DNA of 10,749 nt from contig JAJRPK010000018.1 of NCBI GenBank assembly GCA_024280785.1, positions 1-10,749 on the forward strand. Direction: 5' to 3'. Below the pieces are notes generated by a model. That model had not been told where the DNA came from. It worked only from the letters and a program-made list of their open reading frames with translations, and did not search any database. The DNA is from Gammaproteobacteria bacterium. Its GTDB lineage: Bacteria > Pseudomonadota > Gammaproteobacteria > Pseudomonadales > UBA7434. The translations under genes and the position numbers were made by a program. Of the stretch, positions 1 to 6,485 are shown piece by piece. Within the stretch, counting starts at the first letter, position 1, and every line of letters begins with the position of its first letter.

Positions 1-30
1 AATGCTCTCTGGTGTATATCTGAGAGCATT
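1..30. terminator. Perfect 9-bp inverted repeat at left edge, possible terminator for the minus strand
   Basis: AATGCTCTC at 1-9 is the exact reverse complement of GAGAGCATT at 22-30, with a 12-base loop. The stem starts at the first base of the window, so it may continue outside. It lies just beyond the TGA (51-49) of a possible minus-strand frame, where a terminator would be expected. The T tract that would confirm this falls outside the window. A terminal inverted repeat of a mobile element is an alternative. Confidence 0.3.
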
Positions 31-48
31 CTAGATCTCTCACTTTGG

Positions 49-240
49 TCAATAAAATTCTGCACGAATGAGTTCTTCAATATCTGCCAGATATGCCTTT
101 GCAGCCGAATCTCCTTGCTTGGAATAGCGATATCAGCCTTCGGTGAGATTAATTTTGGCAAAAGTATTCAATATCTGTGTCAGCGTCGTCAGTTGGTGGC
201 GAATCACAGCGTCCACCACTATAATTTGTCGCGAACATTC
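49..240 (-). pseudogene. Possible decayed C-terminal gene fragment (minus strand)
   Basis: Read on the minus strand from 240 to 49, one frame stays open for about 63 codons with a single internal TGA at 135-133. It closes with a second TGA at 51-49. The last 24 residues include the segment DSAAKAYLADIEELIRAEFY, which has the amphipathic, charged look of a real protein C-terminus. Upstream the frame is blocked by adjacent stops (TGA TAA, 246-241), and no start codon with a ribosome binding site is visible. I do not recognise the family. It could be the remnant of a gene broken by a nonsense mutation or frameshift, or a chance open stretch. Confidence 0.18.
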
Positions 241-398
241 TTATCAGGTATTCGTGGGTTTGCAGGGTTGATTATTAACCTCAAACCAAAATATTGGTTT
301 AGTTTATCGCTTAAATCTGTCCAAATCTGGCTGCTGGCTAAAAGACAACAGATAAGATGGAAGGGCAAGTAAAGCAAAAGTAGTTGTCAGGTCTAAGC

Positions 399-428
399 AC
401 AAGATCTCGTCAACCGGTCTTGTTTTTT
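399..428 (+). terminator. Terminator-like hairpin upstream of nqrA (possible attenuator)
   Basis: ACAAGA (399-404) pairs with TCTTGT (418-423) around a 13-base loop, and is followed at once by a run of six T (423-428), the form of a weak Rho-independent terminator. The left arm can instead pair further out: CAAGATC (400-406) is an exact complement of GATCTTG (429-435). The two pairings are mutually exclusive. No + strand gene lies upstream to need a terminator, so if real the structure would act either on read-through transcription or as a leader attenuator. The stem is short and A/T-rich, so confidence is low. Confidence 0.3.
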
Positions 429-432
429 GATC

Positions 433-479
433 TTGCCGCATGCTGTTGCTCGGCTGAATACTGGCTCAAACTGAATAAT
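433..479 (+). promoter_or_regulatory. Weak candidate promoter region for the nqr operon
   Basis: TTGCCG (433-438) and GAATAC (456-461) are separated by 17 bases, the ideal sigma-70 spacing, but each matches the consensus only partly. A better -10-like hexamer, AATAAT (474-479), has no good -35 at the right distance. The word CTGAATA occurs twice (454-460 and 471-477). The operon needs a promoter in this area, since no + strand gene precedes it, but the sequence does not settle which site is used. Confidence 0.22.
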
Positions 480-498
480 CTGTGTTCACGTTAGCTGT

Positions 499-521
499 GT
501 TTGTTATTGCGTTTGTTATTG
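499..521. repeat. 12-bp tandem direct repeat in the nqrA leader
   Basis: GTTTGTTATTG occurs at 499-509 and again at 511-521, separated by one base, giving a 12-bp period that ends 14 bases before the nqrA start codon. A spacing close to one helical turn would suit a regulator bound as a direct-repeat dimer, but I do not recognise the site. It may also be simple slippage-derived sequence. Confidence 0.5.
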
Positions 522-525
522 AAGT

Positions 526-532
526 AGGCGGG
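526..532 (+). promoter_or_regulatory. Ribosome binding site deciding the nqrA start
   Basis: AGGCGGG sits three bases upstream of the ATG at 536, with AGG seven bases from it. This supports the ATG at 536 rather than the in-frame GTG at 482. The protein then begins MIKIKRGLDLPI, the usual NqrA N-terminus. Confidence 0.6.
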
Positions 533-535
533 TAT

Positions 536-1882
536 ATGATCAAAATTAAGCGAGGCTTGGATTTACCGATCACAGGAGCTCCACAACAAGTGGTGAGTGA
601 TGGGTCCAAGGTCCGATCAGTTGCCCTCATAGGTTTTGATTACGTTGGGATGAAACCGACGATGGAAGTCAAAGTAGGCGACCGAGTAAAGTTAGGCCAG
701 ACACTGTTTACCGATAAAAAAAATCCAGGCGTTAAATTTACCTCCCCAGGGGCCGGAATTGTAGCCACTATTAATCGAGGCGCCAAGCGGGCGTTACAGT
801 CAGTAGTCATTGATCTCGATGGTGATGAGCATATTACGTACCCTGTTTTTACCCCCGAACAATTAGCGACTTTAGCTACTGACAAAGTTAAAGAGCAATT
901 AATTGATTCGGGTTGCTGGACCGCTTTTCGCACCCGCCCATACAGTAAAGTTCCTGCTGTCGACAGTGCTCCAAACACGATTTTTGTTACTGCCATCGAC
1001 ACCAACCCATTAGCCGCCGATCCGGAGTTGATTATTCGCGAATCAGCCAGTGCTTTTGAGCAAGGCTTGACGATTTTGTCCCGCCTTGGGGCTCAGACGG
1101 TTTATTGTTGCGCGGCCGAAGGCGCGACTATTTCGGTGGGTAGCTCTGGCGCAAAGTTAGAAACATTCTCTGGGCCTCATCCTGCTGGACTGGCGGGGAC
1201 CCATATTCATTTGCTAGCACCGGTTTCTGCTGCTGTCACTGCATGGACTATTAATTATCAAGACGTTATTGCTATCGGGAAGTTATTTACCGATGGAAAA
1301 ATATCGGTAGAGAGAGTGGTTTCTCTTGCCGGGCCAGTTGTCGAGCAACCGCGATTAATTAAAACTCGTCTGGGCGCTTCCACCGACGAGTTAACGGCAG
1401 GACAAATTGAAGCAGGTGAGAGTGATAGCCGCGTGATATCGGGGTCGGTGTTCAGCGGTCGTAAAGCTCGTGGAGCCTATGCATATCTTGGCCGTTACCA
1501 TCAACAAATCGTTGTCTTGCACGAGGGCCGCGAACGTGAGTTTATGTCGTATATGCGCGCCGGAGCTGATAAGCACTCGGTTACTCGGACGTTTCTTTCG
1601 GCTTGGACTCCAGCAAAGTTATTCTCTATGGTGACGACTACCCATGGTAGCGAGCGTGCCATGGTTCCCATCGGTAGTTTTGAACGCATCATGCCACTAG
1701 ATATTTTACCCACTCAGCTGCTTAGAGCATTGATCGTAGGCGATACTGAAACGGCTCAAAAACTAGGGGCTTTAGAATTAGACGAAGAAGATTTGGCGCT
1801 TTGTACCTACGTATGCTCAGGCAAATATGAGTACGGGCCCATTCTGCGGGATAATTTAACGCAGATTGAGAAAGAGGGGTAA
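536..1882 (+). CDS. nqrA: Na+-translocating NADH:quinone reductase subunit A
   Basis: This is the cytoplasmic subunit of the six-subunit Na+-NQR, docked on the inner face of the membrane against NqrB and NqrF. It has no transmembrane helices of its own and contributes to the region near the quinone and inhibitor site. From ATG 536 the product is 448 residues, close to the roughly 446 of the Vibrio protein. It starts with the family hallmark MIKIKRGLDLPITGAP. The N-terminal part carries a biotinyl-like segment (VKVGDRVKLGQTLF, then SPGAGIVATINRG at about 75-87). The C-terminal part has a glycine- and charge-rich segment (GRYHQQIVVLHEGREREF at about 320-337), followed by MVPIGSFERIMPLDILPT. A longer frame from GTG 482 adds a hydrophobic 18-residue leader with no counterpart in the family, and I reject it. 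The stop is 3 nt before nqrB. It is the first gene of the operon. Confidence 0.97.
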   Translation: MIKIKRGLDLPITGAPQQVVSDGSKVRSVALIGFDYVGMKPTMEVKVGDRVKLGQTLFTDKKNPGVKFTSPGAGIVATINRGAKRALQSVVIDLDGDEHITYPVFTPEQLATLATDKVKEQLIDSGCWTAFRTRPYSKVPAVDSAPNTIFVTAIDTNPLAADPELIIRESASAFEQGLTILSRLGAQTVYCCAAEGATISVGSSGAKLETFSGPHPAGLAGTHIHLLAPVSAAVTAWTINYQDVIAIGKLFTDGKISVERVVSLAGPVVEQPRLIKTRLGASTDELTAGQIEAGESDSRVISGSVFSGRKARGAYAYLGRYHQQIVVLHEGREREFMSYMRAGADKHSVTRTFLSAWTPAKLFSMVTTTHGSERAMVPIGSFERIMPLDILPTQLLRALIVGDTETAQKLGALELDEEDLALCTYVCSGKYEYGPILRDNLTQIEKEG

Positions 1883-1885
1883 GGC

Positions 1886-3085
1886 ATGCCATTAAGAAAA
1901 TTGTTAGACCGTATCGAGCCACATTTTACTCCGGGAGGCAAACTCGAAAGTTGGTATGCGCTCTACGAAGCGGCGGATACTATTTTTTATCGCCCTTCGA
2001 CAGTGACTAAGGGAGCGTCTCATGTGCGAGACGCTATCGATTTAAAGCGCATCATGATTACTGTATGGCTGGCGGCTTTTCCCGCTATGTTTTACGGTAT
2101 GTATAACGTTGGACATCAAGCCAATGAGATATTAGCGGCAGGTAATTTTGCGGCTGACGAAGGATGGCGTCTAATATTGGCCGGTATGTTTGGAGGGTTT
2201 GATCCGAATAATATTTGGGACTGCTTTGTTCTGGGTGCGGTTTATTTTATACCTATTTATCTAACAACTTTTGTGATTGGTGGAATCTGGGAAGTCGTAT
2301 TTGCGATCAAGCGTGGCCATGAAATTAACGAAGGTTTTTTTGTTACCTCGATTTTATTTGCTTTAACTTGCCCGCCAGATATTCCGCTGTGGATGGTGGC
2401 GTTAGGTATTAGCTTTGGTATTGTTATTGGTAAAGAAGTCTTTGGTGGCACGGGCAAAAATTTCCTTAACCCAGCACTGACAGGCAGAGCTTTTTTATAT
2501 TTTGCATATCCTGCCTTTATGTCAGGCGACAGCGTTTGGGTGGCGGTAGACGGTTATTCGGGGGCGACAGCTTTATCGGTTGCGGCCTCTAACGGTGTTG
2601 AGGCTCTGCAAAGCCAAATTGGCTGGATGAACGCTTTTATAGGCAATGTTCAAGGCTCGGTGGGTGAGACTTCAGTTATTGCTATTGGTATCGGTATGAT
2701 AATTTTGTTGGCAACAGGAATTGCTTCCTGGCGAATCATGTTAGGTACTTTCCTTGGCATGTTCGTACTGTCCATGCTGTTTAATGCCATAGGTAGCGAC
2801 ACTAACCCAATGTTTGCGATGCCGTGGTACTGGCATTTGGTAGTGGGTGGATTTATGTTCGGATTAGTGTTTATGACCACCGACCCCGTGTCTGCCTCTA
2901 TGACCAACACTGGAAGATTTTGGTACGGTGTACTTATTGGCGTGATGACTGTCCTCATTCGAGTCGTAAACCCTGCGTTTCCCGAGGGCATTATGCTTGC
3001 AATTCTGTTTTCAAATTTATTCGCACCGCTGATTGATCATTTCGTTGTCCGTGCCAATATCAATCGGAGGCTTGCCCGTGGCTAA
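1886..3085 (+). CDS. nqrB: Na+-translocating NADH:quinone reductase subunit B
   Basis: This is the large membrane subunit of Na+-NQR, holding covalent FMN, riboflavin and the quinone site, and central to Na+ translocation. The 399-residue product has a soluble N-terminus (about 1-50) followed by many hydrophobic helices. The FMN attachment motif DGYSGATAL lies at 222-230, so the acceptor is Thr228 (codon ACA at 2567-2569), equivalent by family knowledge to Vibrio Thr236. Applying that same offset, the Gly pair at 132-133 and Glu136 (IGGIWE) fall on the Vibrio Gly140/141 and Glu144 region, linked to korormicin resistance and Na+ handling. This is an inference from numbering, not an alignment. 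The long conserved stretch EVFGGTGKNFLNPALTGRAF is present at 184-203. The start is ATG 1886, with GAGGGG just upstream inside the nqrA end. It overlaps nqrC by 8 nt. Confidence 0.97.
   Translation: MPLRKLLDRIEPHFTPGGKLESWYALYEAADTIFYRPSTVTKGASHVRDAIDLKRIMITVWLAAFPAMFYGMYNVGHQANEILAAGNFAADEGWRLILAGMFGGFDPNNIWDCFVLGAVYFIPIYLTTFVIGGIWEVVFAIKRGHEINEGFFVTSILFALTCPPDIPLWMVALGISFGIVIGKEVFGGTGKNFLNPALTGRAFLYFAYPAFMSGDSVWVAVDGYSGATALSVAASNGVEALQSQIGWMNAFIGNVQGSVGETSVIAIGIGMIILLATGIASWRIMLGTFLGMFVLSMLFNAIGSDTNPMFAMPWYWHLVVGGFMFGLVFMTTDPVSASMTNTGRFWYGVLIGVMTVLIRVVNPAFPEGIMLAILFSNLFAPLIDHFVVRANINRRLARG
3066..3070 (+). promoter_or_regulatory. Ribosome binding site deciding the GTG start of nqrC
   Basis: GGAGG lies 7 bases before GTG 3078, inside the end of nqrB. 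It fixes the start at this GTG rather than the TTG at 3033, and gives the usual NqrC N-terminus with an NQDSIKKTL segment. Confidence 0.7.
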
Positions 3086-3839
3086 TCAAGACAGCATTAA
3101 AAAAACGCTGACAGTTGCACTGTTGTTATGCATAGTTTGTTCGGTGGTTGTCTCATCGGCGGCCGTTTTGCTAAGACCCATACAGCAGGCCAATAAAGAT
3201 CTCGATCGAAAAAAGAACATTCTGCTAGCGGCTGGTCTTTATAATGAAGAATTATCGATCGAAGAACAATTCGGCACTATAAAAACTCATTTGATCGATT
3301 TGTCGTCAGGTAAGTTTATAAATTCAGAAGATCCAGCAAGTTTTGATCAACGCAAGGCTGCCAAAGACCCCGAGCGGTCTCGTTCTCTCGATAGAAGCGA
3401 AGATGTCGCTAAAATTTCACGTCGAGAGAATCAAGCATTAGTCTATATTGTAGAGGGAGATGATGGTTTAGATAAAGTCATTATACCGGTGCATGGCTAT
3501 GGTTTATGGTCGACTTTGTATGGCTTTGTCGCATTAGAAAGCGACTTAAATACGATTGCTGGCTTAGGTTTTTACGATCATGGTGAAACACCGGGCTTGG
3601 GTGGTGAAGTCGATAATCCACGCTGGAAGGCATTGTGGCCTGGCAAGCGAGTCTACAACGGTAATCAAGTGGCAATAGGCCTGATTAAGGGCAAAGCTGA
3701 TCCTAACGCTTCGTATGAAGTTGATGGCTTATCGGGTGCGACATTAACCAGCCGCGGCGTAACGAATCTATTGACCTTTTGGCTGGGAAAAAATGGCTTT
3801 CAGCCTTTTTTGAATAACTTAAAAGCTGGCGATGCTTAG
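3078..3839 (+). CDS. nqrC: Na+-translocating NADH:quinone reductase subunit C
   Basis: This subunit is anchored by one N-terminal helix, with a large periplasmic FMN-binding domain. It carries the second covalent FMN and relays electrons between the NqrD/NqrE Fe-S site and NqrB. From GTG 3078 the product is 253 residues (family about 257). The membrane anchor is at about residues 10-32. The motif GETPGLGGEV (169-178) is diagnostic. The FMN acceptor motif DGLSGATLT (216-224) places the ester-linked flavin on Thr222 (codon ACA at 3741-3743). The GTG overlaps the nqrB stop by 8 nt, so translational coupling is likely. A frame from TTG 3033 would add 15 residues entirely inside nqrB and is rejected. 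The gene is intact, with a 19-nt gap before nqrD. Confidence 0.96.
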   Translation: MANQDSIKKTLTVALLLCIVCSVVVSSAAVLLRPIQQANKDLDRKKNILLAAGLYNEELSIEEQFGTIKTHLIDLSSGKFINSEDPASFDQRKAAKDPERSRSLDRSEDVAKISRRENQALVYIVEGDDGLDKVIIPVHGYGLWSTLYGFVALESDLNTIAGLGFYDHGETPGLGGEVDNPRWKALWPGKRVYNGNQVAIGLIKGKADPNASYEVDGLSGATLTSRGVTNLLTFWLGKNGFQPFLNNLKAGDA

Positions 3840-3858
3840 CATCAGGAGATAAAGAGTT

Positions 3859-4521
3859 GTGAGTGACACCAAGAAGATTTTAACCACGCCAATCTTTGCC
3901 GACAATCCCATTGTCTTGCAGATTCTCGGTATTTGTTCGGCGCTTGCGGTTACAAGTAATTTAAAGACCACAGTGGTTATGTGTATCGCACTGACTACTG
4001 TGGCGGCTTTTTCTAATGCCAGTGTCTCTGTGGTCAGAAATCATATTCCCAGCAGTATTCGAATTATCGTGCAGATGATTATTATCGCCTCGCTGGTTAT
4101 TGTTGTTGACCAGATTCTAAAGGCGTACGCCTACGGTATTAGTAAAGAACTGTCAGTATTTGTCGGATTGATTATCACAAACTGTATTGTTATGGGGCGA
4201 ACAGAAGCCTTCGCAATGAAAAACCCTCCTTGGCCCAGTTTTGTTGATGGCGTAGGCAACGGTTTGGGTTACAGTGTTGTACTGTTAGCGGTTGGTTTTT
4301 TTCGCGAGTTATTTGGTTCAGGAAAGCTATTTGGTGTAGAAATATTGTCATTGTCAACTGATGGTGGGTGGTATGTGCCTAACGGGTTAATGTTGTTGCC
4401 GCCAAGTGCATTCTTCTTGATAGGATTTTTTATCTGGGTTCTACGTTGCAAAAAGACTGAGCAAGTCGAAAAAGAAGAATTTAAAATTGCGCGAAACTCA
4501 ACATTGCGTGAGGCTCTATAA
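3859..4521 (+). CDS. nqrD: Na+-translocating NADH:quinone reductase subunit D
   Basis: This integral membrane subunit is paired with NqrE, its structural homologue in inverted topology. Together they bind the intramembrane Fe-S centre that takes electrons from NqrF and passes them to NqrC. The product is 220 residues (family about 210) with six hydrophobic segments and a slightly extended, charged C-terminal tail. Cys26 (LGICSALAV) and Cys109 (ITNCIVMGRTEAFA) occupy the positions of the two Fe-coordinating cysteines known in Vibrio NqrD (29 and 112). The start is GTG 3859, with AGGAG ten bases upstream. The NqrD/NqrE fold also occurs in Rnf (RnfA/RnfE). The neighbours and the sequence ending point to Nqr. 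The stop codon shares one base with the nqrE ATG. Confidence 0.96.
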   Translation: MSDTKKILTTPIFADNPIVLQILGICSALAVTSNLKTTVVMCIALTTVAAFSNASVSVVRNHIPSSIRIIVQMIIIASLVIVVDQILKAYAYGISKELSVFVGLIITNCIVMGRTEAFAMKNPPWPSFVDGVGNGLGYSVVLLAVGFFRELFGSGKLFGVEILSLSTDGGWYVPNGLMLLPPSAFFLIGFFIWVLRCKKTEQVEKEEFKIARNSTLREAL

Positions 4522-5129
4522 TGGAAGAATATCTCAGTTTATTTGTTCGGGCCGTATTTATCGAGAATATGGCCCTGAGTTTCTTTTTGGGTATGTGTAC
4601 CTTTATGGCGATCTCTAAAAAGATAGAGGCAGCAATAGGTCTTAGCGTAGCTGTAATCGTAGTGTTAACGATTACAACTCCATTAAACAATCTTATCTAT
4701 CATAATTTGCTAGCTGACGGTGCGCTAGCTTGGGCGGGGCTGCCGGATGTAGATCTCAGTTTTCTAGGTTTTTTAAGTTACATAGGTGTGATTGCGGCCA
4801 GCGTCCAGATTTTGGAAATGTTTCTCGATAAATATGTGCCGGTACTTTATAACGCATTGGGTGTTTTTTTGCCGCTTATCACTGTGAACTGCGCGATTAT
4901 GGGAGCGTCGTTATTTATGGTAGAGCGTGACTACAACTTTACCGAAAGCGCAATTTACGGAGCCGGTGCCGGAGTGGGTTGGGGGTTGGCAATTATTGCT
5001 CTGGCGGGGATCCGTGAAAAGTTAAAATACAGTGATGTTCCCGAAGGTCTAAAAGGACTGGGCATCACCTTTATTACCGTGGGACTCATGTCATTAGGCT
5101 TTATGTCTTTCGGCGGCATCGACCTTTAG
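4521..5129 (+). CDS. nqrE: Na+-translocating NADH:quinone reductase subunit E
   Basis: This is the membrane partner of NqrD, contributing the other two ligands of the shared Fe-S centre at the middle of the membrane. The product is 202 residues (family about 198). It starts MEEYLSLFVRAVFIENMALS, the standard NqrE N-terminus, and has six hydrophobic segments. Cys26 (FLGMCTFMA) and Cys124 (TVNCAIMGAS) match the two conserved ligand cysteines. The conserved GAGAGVGWGLAI segment lies at about 147-158. The ATG at 4521 overlaps the nqrD stop by one base (TAATG), a typical coupled start. The gene ends 27 nt before nqrF. Confidence 0.96.
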   Translation: MEEYLSLFVRAVFIENMALSFFLGMCTFMAISKKIEAAIGLSVAVIVVLTITTPLNNLIYHNLLADGALAWAGLPDVDLSFLGFLSYIGVIAASVQILEMFLDKYVPVLYNALGVFLPLITVNCAIMGASLFMVERDYNFTESAIYGAGAGVGWGLAIIALAGIREKLKYSDVPEGLKGLGITFITVGLMSLGFMSFGGIDL

Positions 5130-5156
5130 CACTGGCTCTCTAGGAGTAGATCGACA

Positions 5157-6377
5157 ATGAATGAAATTATTCTGGGCGTCAGTATGTTTACCGGCATTGT
5201 GCTGGCGCTGGTCTTTATTATTCTCTTTGCTCGTGCTCAATTAGTTAGCAGCGGCAACGTGAATATTGTCATTAACGGTGAGAAGACGATCTCTGTACCG
5301 GCAGGAGATAAATTACTGCAAACGTTGGCTGGGCAAAATTTATTTTTGGCTTCGGCTTGCGGTGGTGGCGGCAGTTGTTCGCAGTGCAAGTGTAAAGTTC
5401 TTGAAGGTGGAGGCTCGTTGCTGGCAACCGAAGAGCCGCACTTTACCCGCATGGAAGCCCGCGAAGGTTACCGGCTTTCCTGTCAGGTAGCAGTCAAGCA
5501 AGACATGAAAATAGAAATTCCCGAGGAAGTCTTTGGGGTTAAGCAGTGGGAGTGCACGGTTGAGTCTAATCCCAACGTTGCAACTTTTATCAAAGAGTTA
5601 ACCCTTAAGTTACCCGAGGGGGAGAGTGTTGATTTTCGTGCCGGCGGATACGTTCAACTGGAATGCCCACCTCATGTTGTTAAGTACGCGGACTTTGATA
5701 TCGATGAAGAATACCGGGGCGATTGGGAGCGATTCGGATTTCTCGACCTTGTCTCTAAGGTAGATGAAACGGTAATTCGCGCTTACTCGATGGCTAATTA
5801 CCCTGAAGAGCGAGGTCTGGTTAAGTTTGATATTCGTTGCGCGACACCTCCGCCTAATAATCTTGCGTTAACTCCCGGGCAAATGTCATCTTGGATTTTC
5901 AACTTAAAGCCTGGTGATAAGGTAAAGGTATACGGGCCCTTTGGTGAGTTTTTTGCCAAAGATACCGATGCCGAAATGATTTTTATTGGTGGTGGTGCCG
6001 GCATGGCGCCGATGCGATCGCATATTTTTGACCAGCTTAAGCGGCTGAAATCTCATAGAAAAATGTCCTTCTGGTACGGTGCTCGCTCAATGCGCGAAGC
6101 GTTCTATGTCGATGAATATGATACCTGGGCAAAAGAAAATGATAATTTCGAATGGCATTTAGCGCTGTCTGACCCGTTGCCAGAAGACAACTGGGAGGGT
6201 CTGACAGGATTTATCCATCAAGTGTTATTCGATAAATACTTAAAGGATCACCCAGCACCAGAAGATTGCGAGTTTTATATGTGCGGGCCACCGATGATGA
6301 ACTCAGCCGTTGTGTCCATGCTGCTGGACCTGGGTGTCGAACCTGAAAATATATTGCTGGATGACTTTGGCGGATAA
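5157..6377 (+). CDS. nqrF: Na+-translocating NADH:quinone reductase subunit F (NADH dehydrogenase subunit)
   Basis: This is the electron-input subunit. It oxidises NADH on the cytoplasmic side via FAD, then passes electrons through a 2Fe-2S centre to NqrD/NqrE. The 406-residue product (family about 408) has, in order, one N-terminal membrane helix (about 4-24), a plant-type ferredoxin domain with cluster cysteines Cys68, Cys74, Cys77 and Cys109, and a ferredoxin-NADP-reductase-like module. In the FAD part the RAYSMANY motif is at 208-215. In the NAD part GGGAGMAPMRSH spans 278-289 and CGPPMM starts at 376. The C-terminus ends DDFGG, as usual for NqrF. All key residues are present. The start is ATG 5157 with AGGAG ten bases upstream. 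This ferredoxin-reductase subunit distinguishes the operon from Rnf. Confidence 0.97.
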   Translation: MNEIILGVSMFTGIVLALVFIILFARAQLVSSGNVNIVINGEKTISVPAGDKLLQTLAGQNLFLASACGGGGSCSQCKCKVLEGGGSLLATEEPHFTRMEAREGYRLSCQVAVKQDMKIEIPEEVFGVKQWECTVESNPNVATFIKELTLKLPEGESVDFRAGGYVQLECPPHVVKYADFDIDEEYRGDWERFGFLDLVSKVDETVIRAYSMANYPEERGLVKFDIRCATPPPNNLALTPGQMSSWIFNLKPGDKVKVYGPFGEFFAKDTDAEMIFIGGGAGMAPMRSHIFDQLKRLKSHRKMSFWYGARSMREAFYVDEYDTWAKENDNFEWHLALSDPLPEDNWEGLTGFIHQVLFDKYLKDHPAPEDCEFYMCGPPMMNSAVVSMLLDLGVEPENILLDDFGG

Positions 6378-6430
6378 CGTCGCTCTCTATCATTCCTTAA
6401 ATCTAACATTATTTTTATGCTGACAACGGG

Positions 6431-6457
6431 TTATCCGGTAATTAGTAAATTGGATAA
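6431..6457 (+). repeat. Inverted repeat just upstream of the likely apbE start
   Basis: TTATCC (6431-6436) pairs exactly with GGATAA (6452-6457), and an inner AATT/AATT pair extends the potential stem with a small bulge. It lies between nqrF and the preferred apbE start. The right arm runs into AAGGG, the best purine tract nearby, so it could affect translation of apbE relative to the structural genes. It is not followed by a T tract, so it is not a classic terminator. Confidence 0.35.
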
Positions 6458-6485
6458 GGGTAACTTCCGTAGAGTGTTAGTGAGA

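Larger units (their letters stand above)
1..535. other. Upstream intergenic region and nqr leader, no convincing intact gene
   Basis: This stretch of more than 500 bases precedes nqrA and has no reading frame I can defend. An 85-codon frame on the + strand (115-372) has no ribosome binding site and no recognisable domain, and looks accidental. The stretch does contain a perfect hairpin at 1-30, a possible decayed minus-strand frame (49-240), a 7-bp A/T-rich inverted repeat at 283-300 (AAACCAA, four-base loop, TTGGTTT), a terminator-like hairpin at 399-428, weak promoter-like hexamers at 433-479, and a 12-bp tandem repeat at 499-521. An open frame does extend upstream of nqrA to a GTG at 482, but it would add 18 hydrophobic residues not found in NqrA, so I treat 482-535 as leader. 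Confidence 0.6.

Noticed and set aside
115..372. 85-codon + strand frame upstream of nqrA
   Set aside because: No ribosome binding site, no signal or domain, and an unstructured composition. More likely a chance frame in an intergenic or decayed region.
482..535. N-terminal extension of NqrA from GTG 482
   Set aside because: It adds 18 hydrophobic residues not found in the family. ATG 536 has a good ribosome binding site and gives the standard N-terminus.
640..1005. 121-codon minus-strand frame inside nqrA
   Set aside because: Antisense shadow of a well-conserved gene, with no recognisable product.
2650..2991. 113-codon minus-strand frame inside nqrB
   Set aside because: Antisense shadow of a membrane-protein gene. 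Its Pro/Thr/Ile-rich composition mirrors the coding strand.
3033..3077. Longer NqrC from TTG 3033
   Set aside because: The extra 15 residues lie wholly within nqrB. GTG 3078 has GGAGG at ideal spacing and the family N-terminus.
3078..6377. Rnf complex instead of Nqr
   Set aside because: NqrC, NqrD and NqrE have Rnf homologues, but NqrA and the ferredoxin-flavoreductase NqrF, together with NqrM, identify Na+-NQR.
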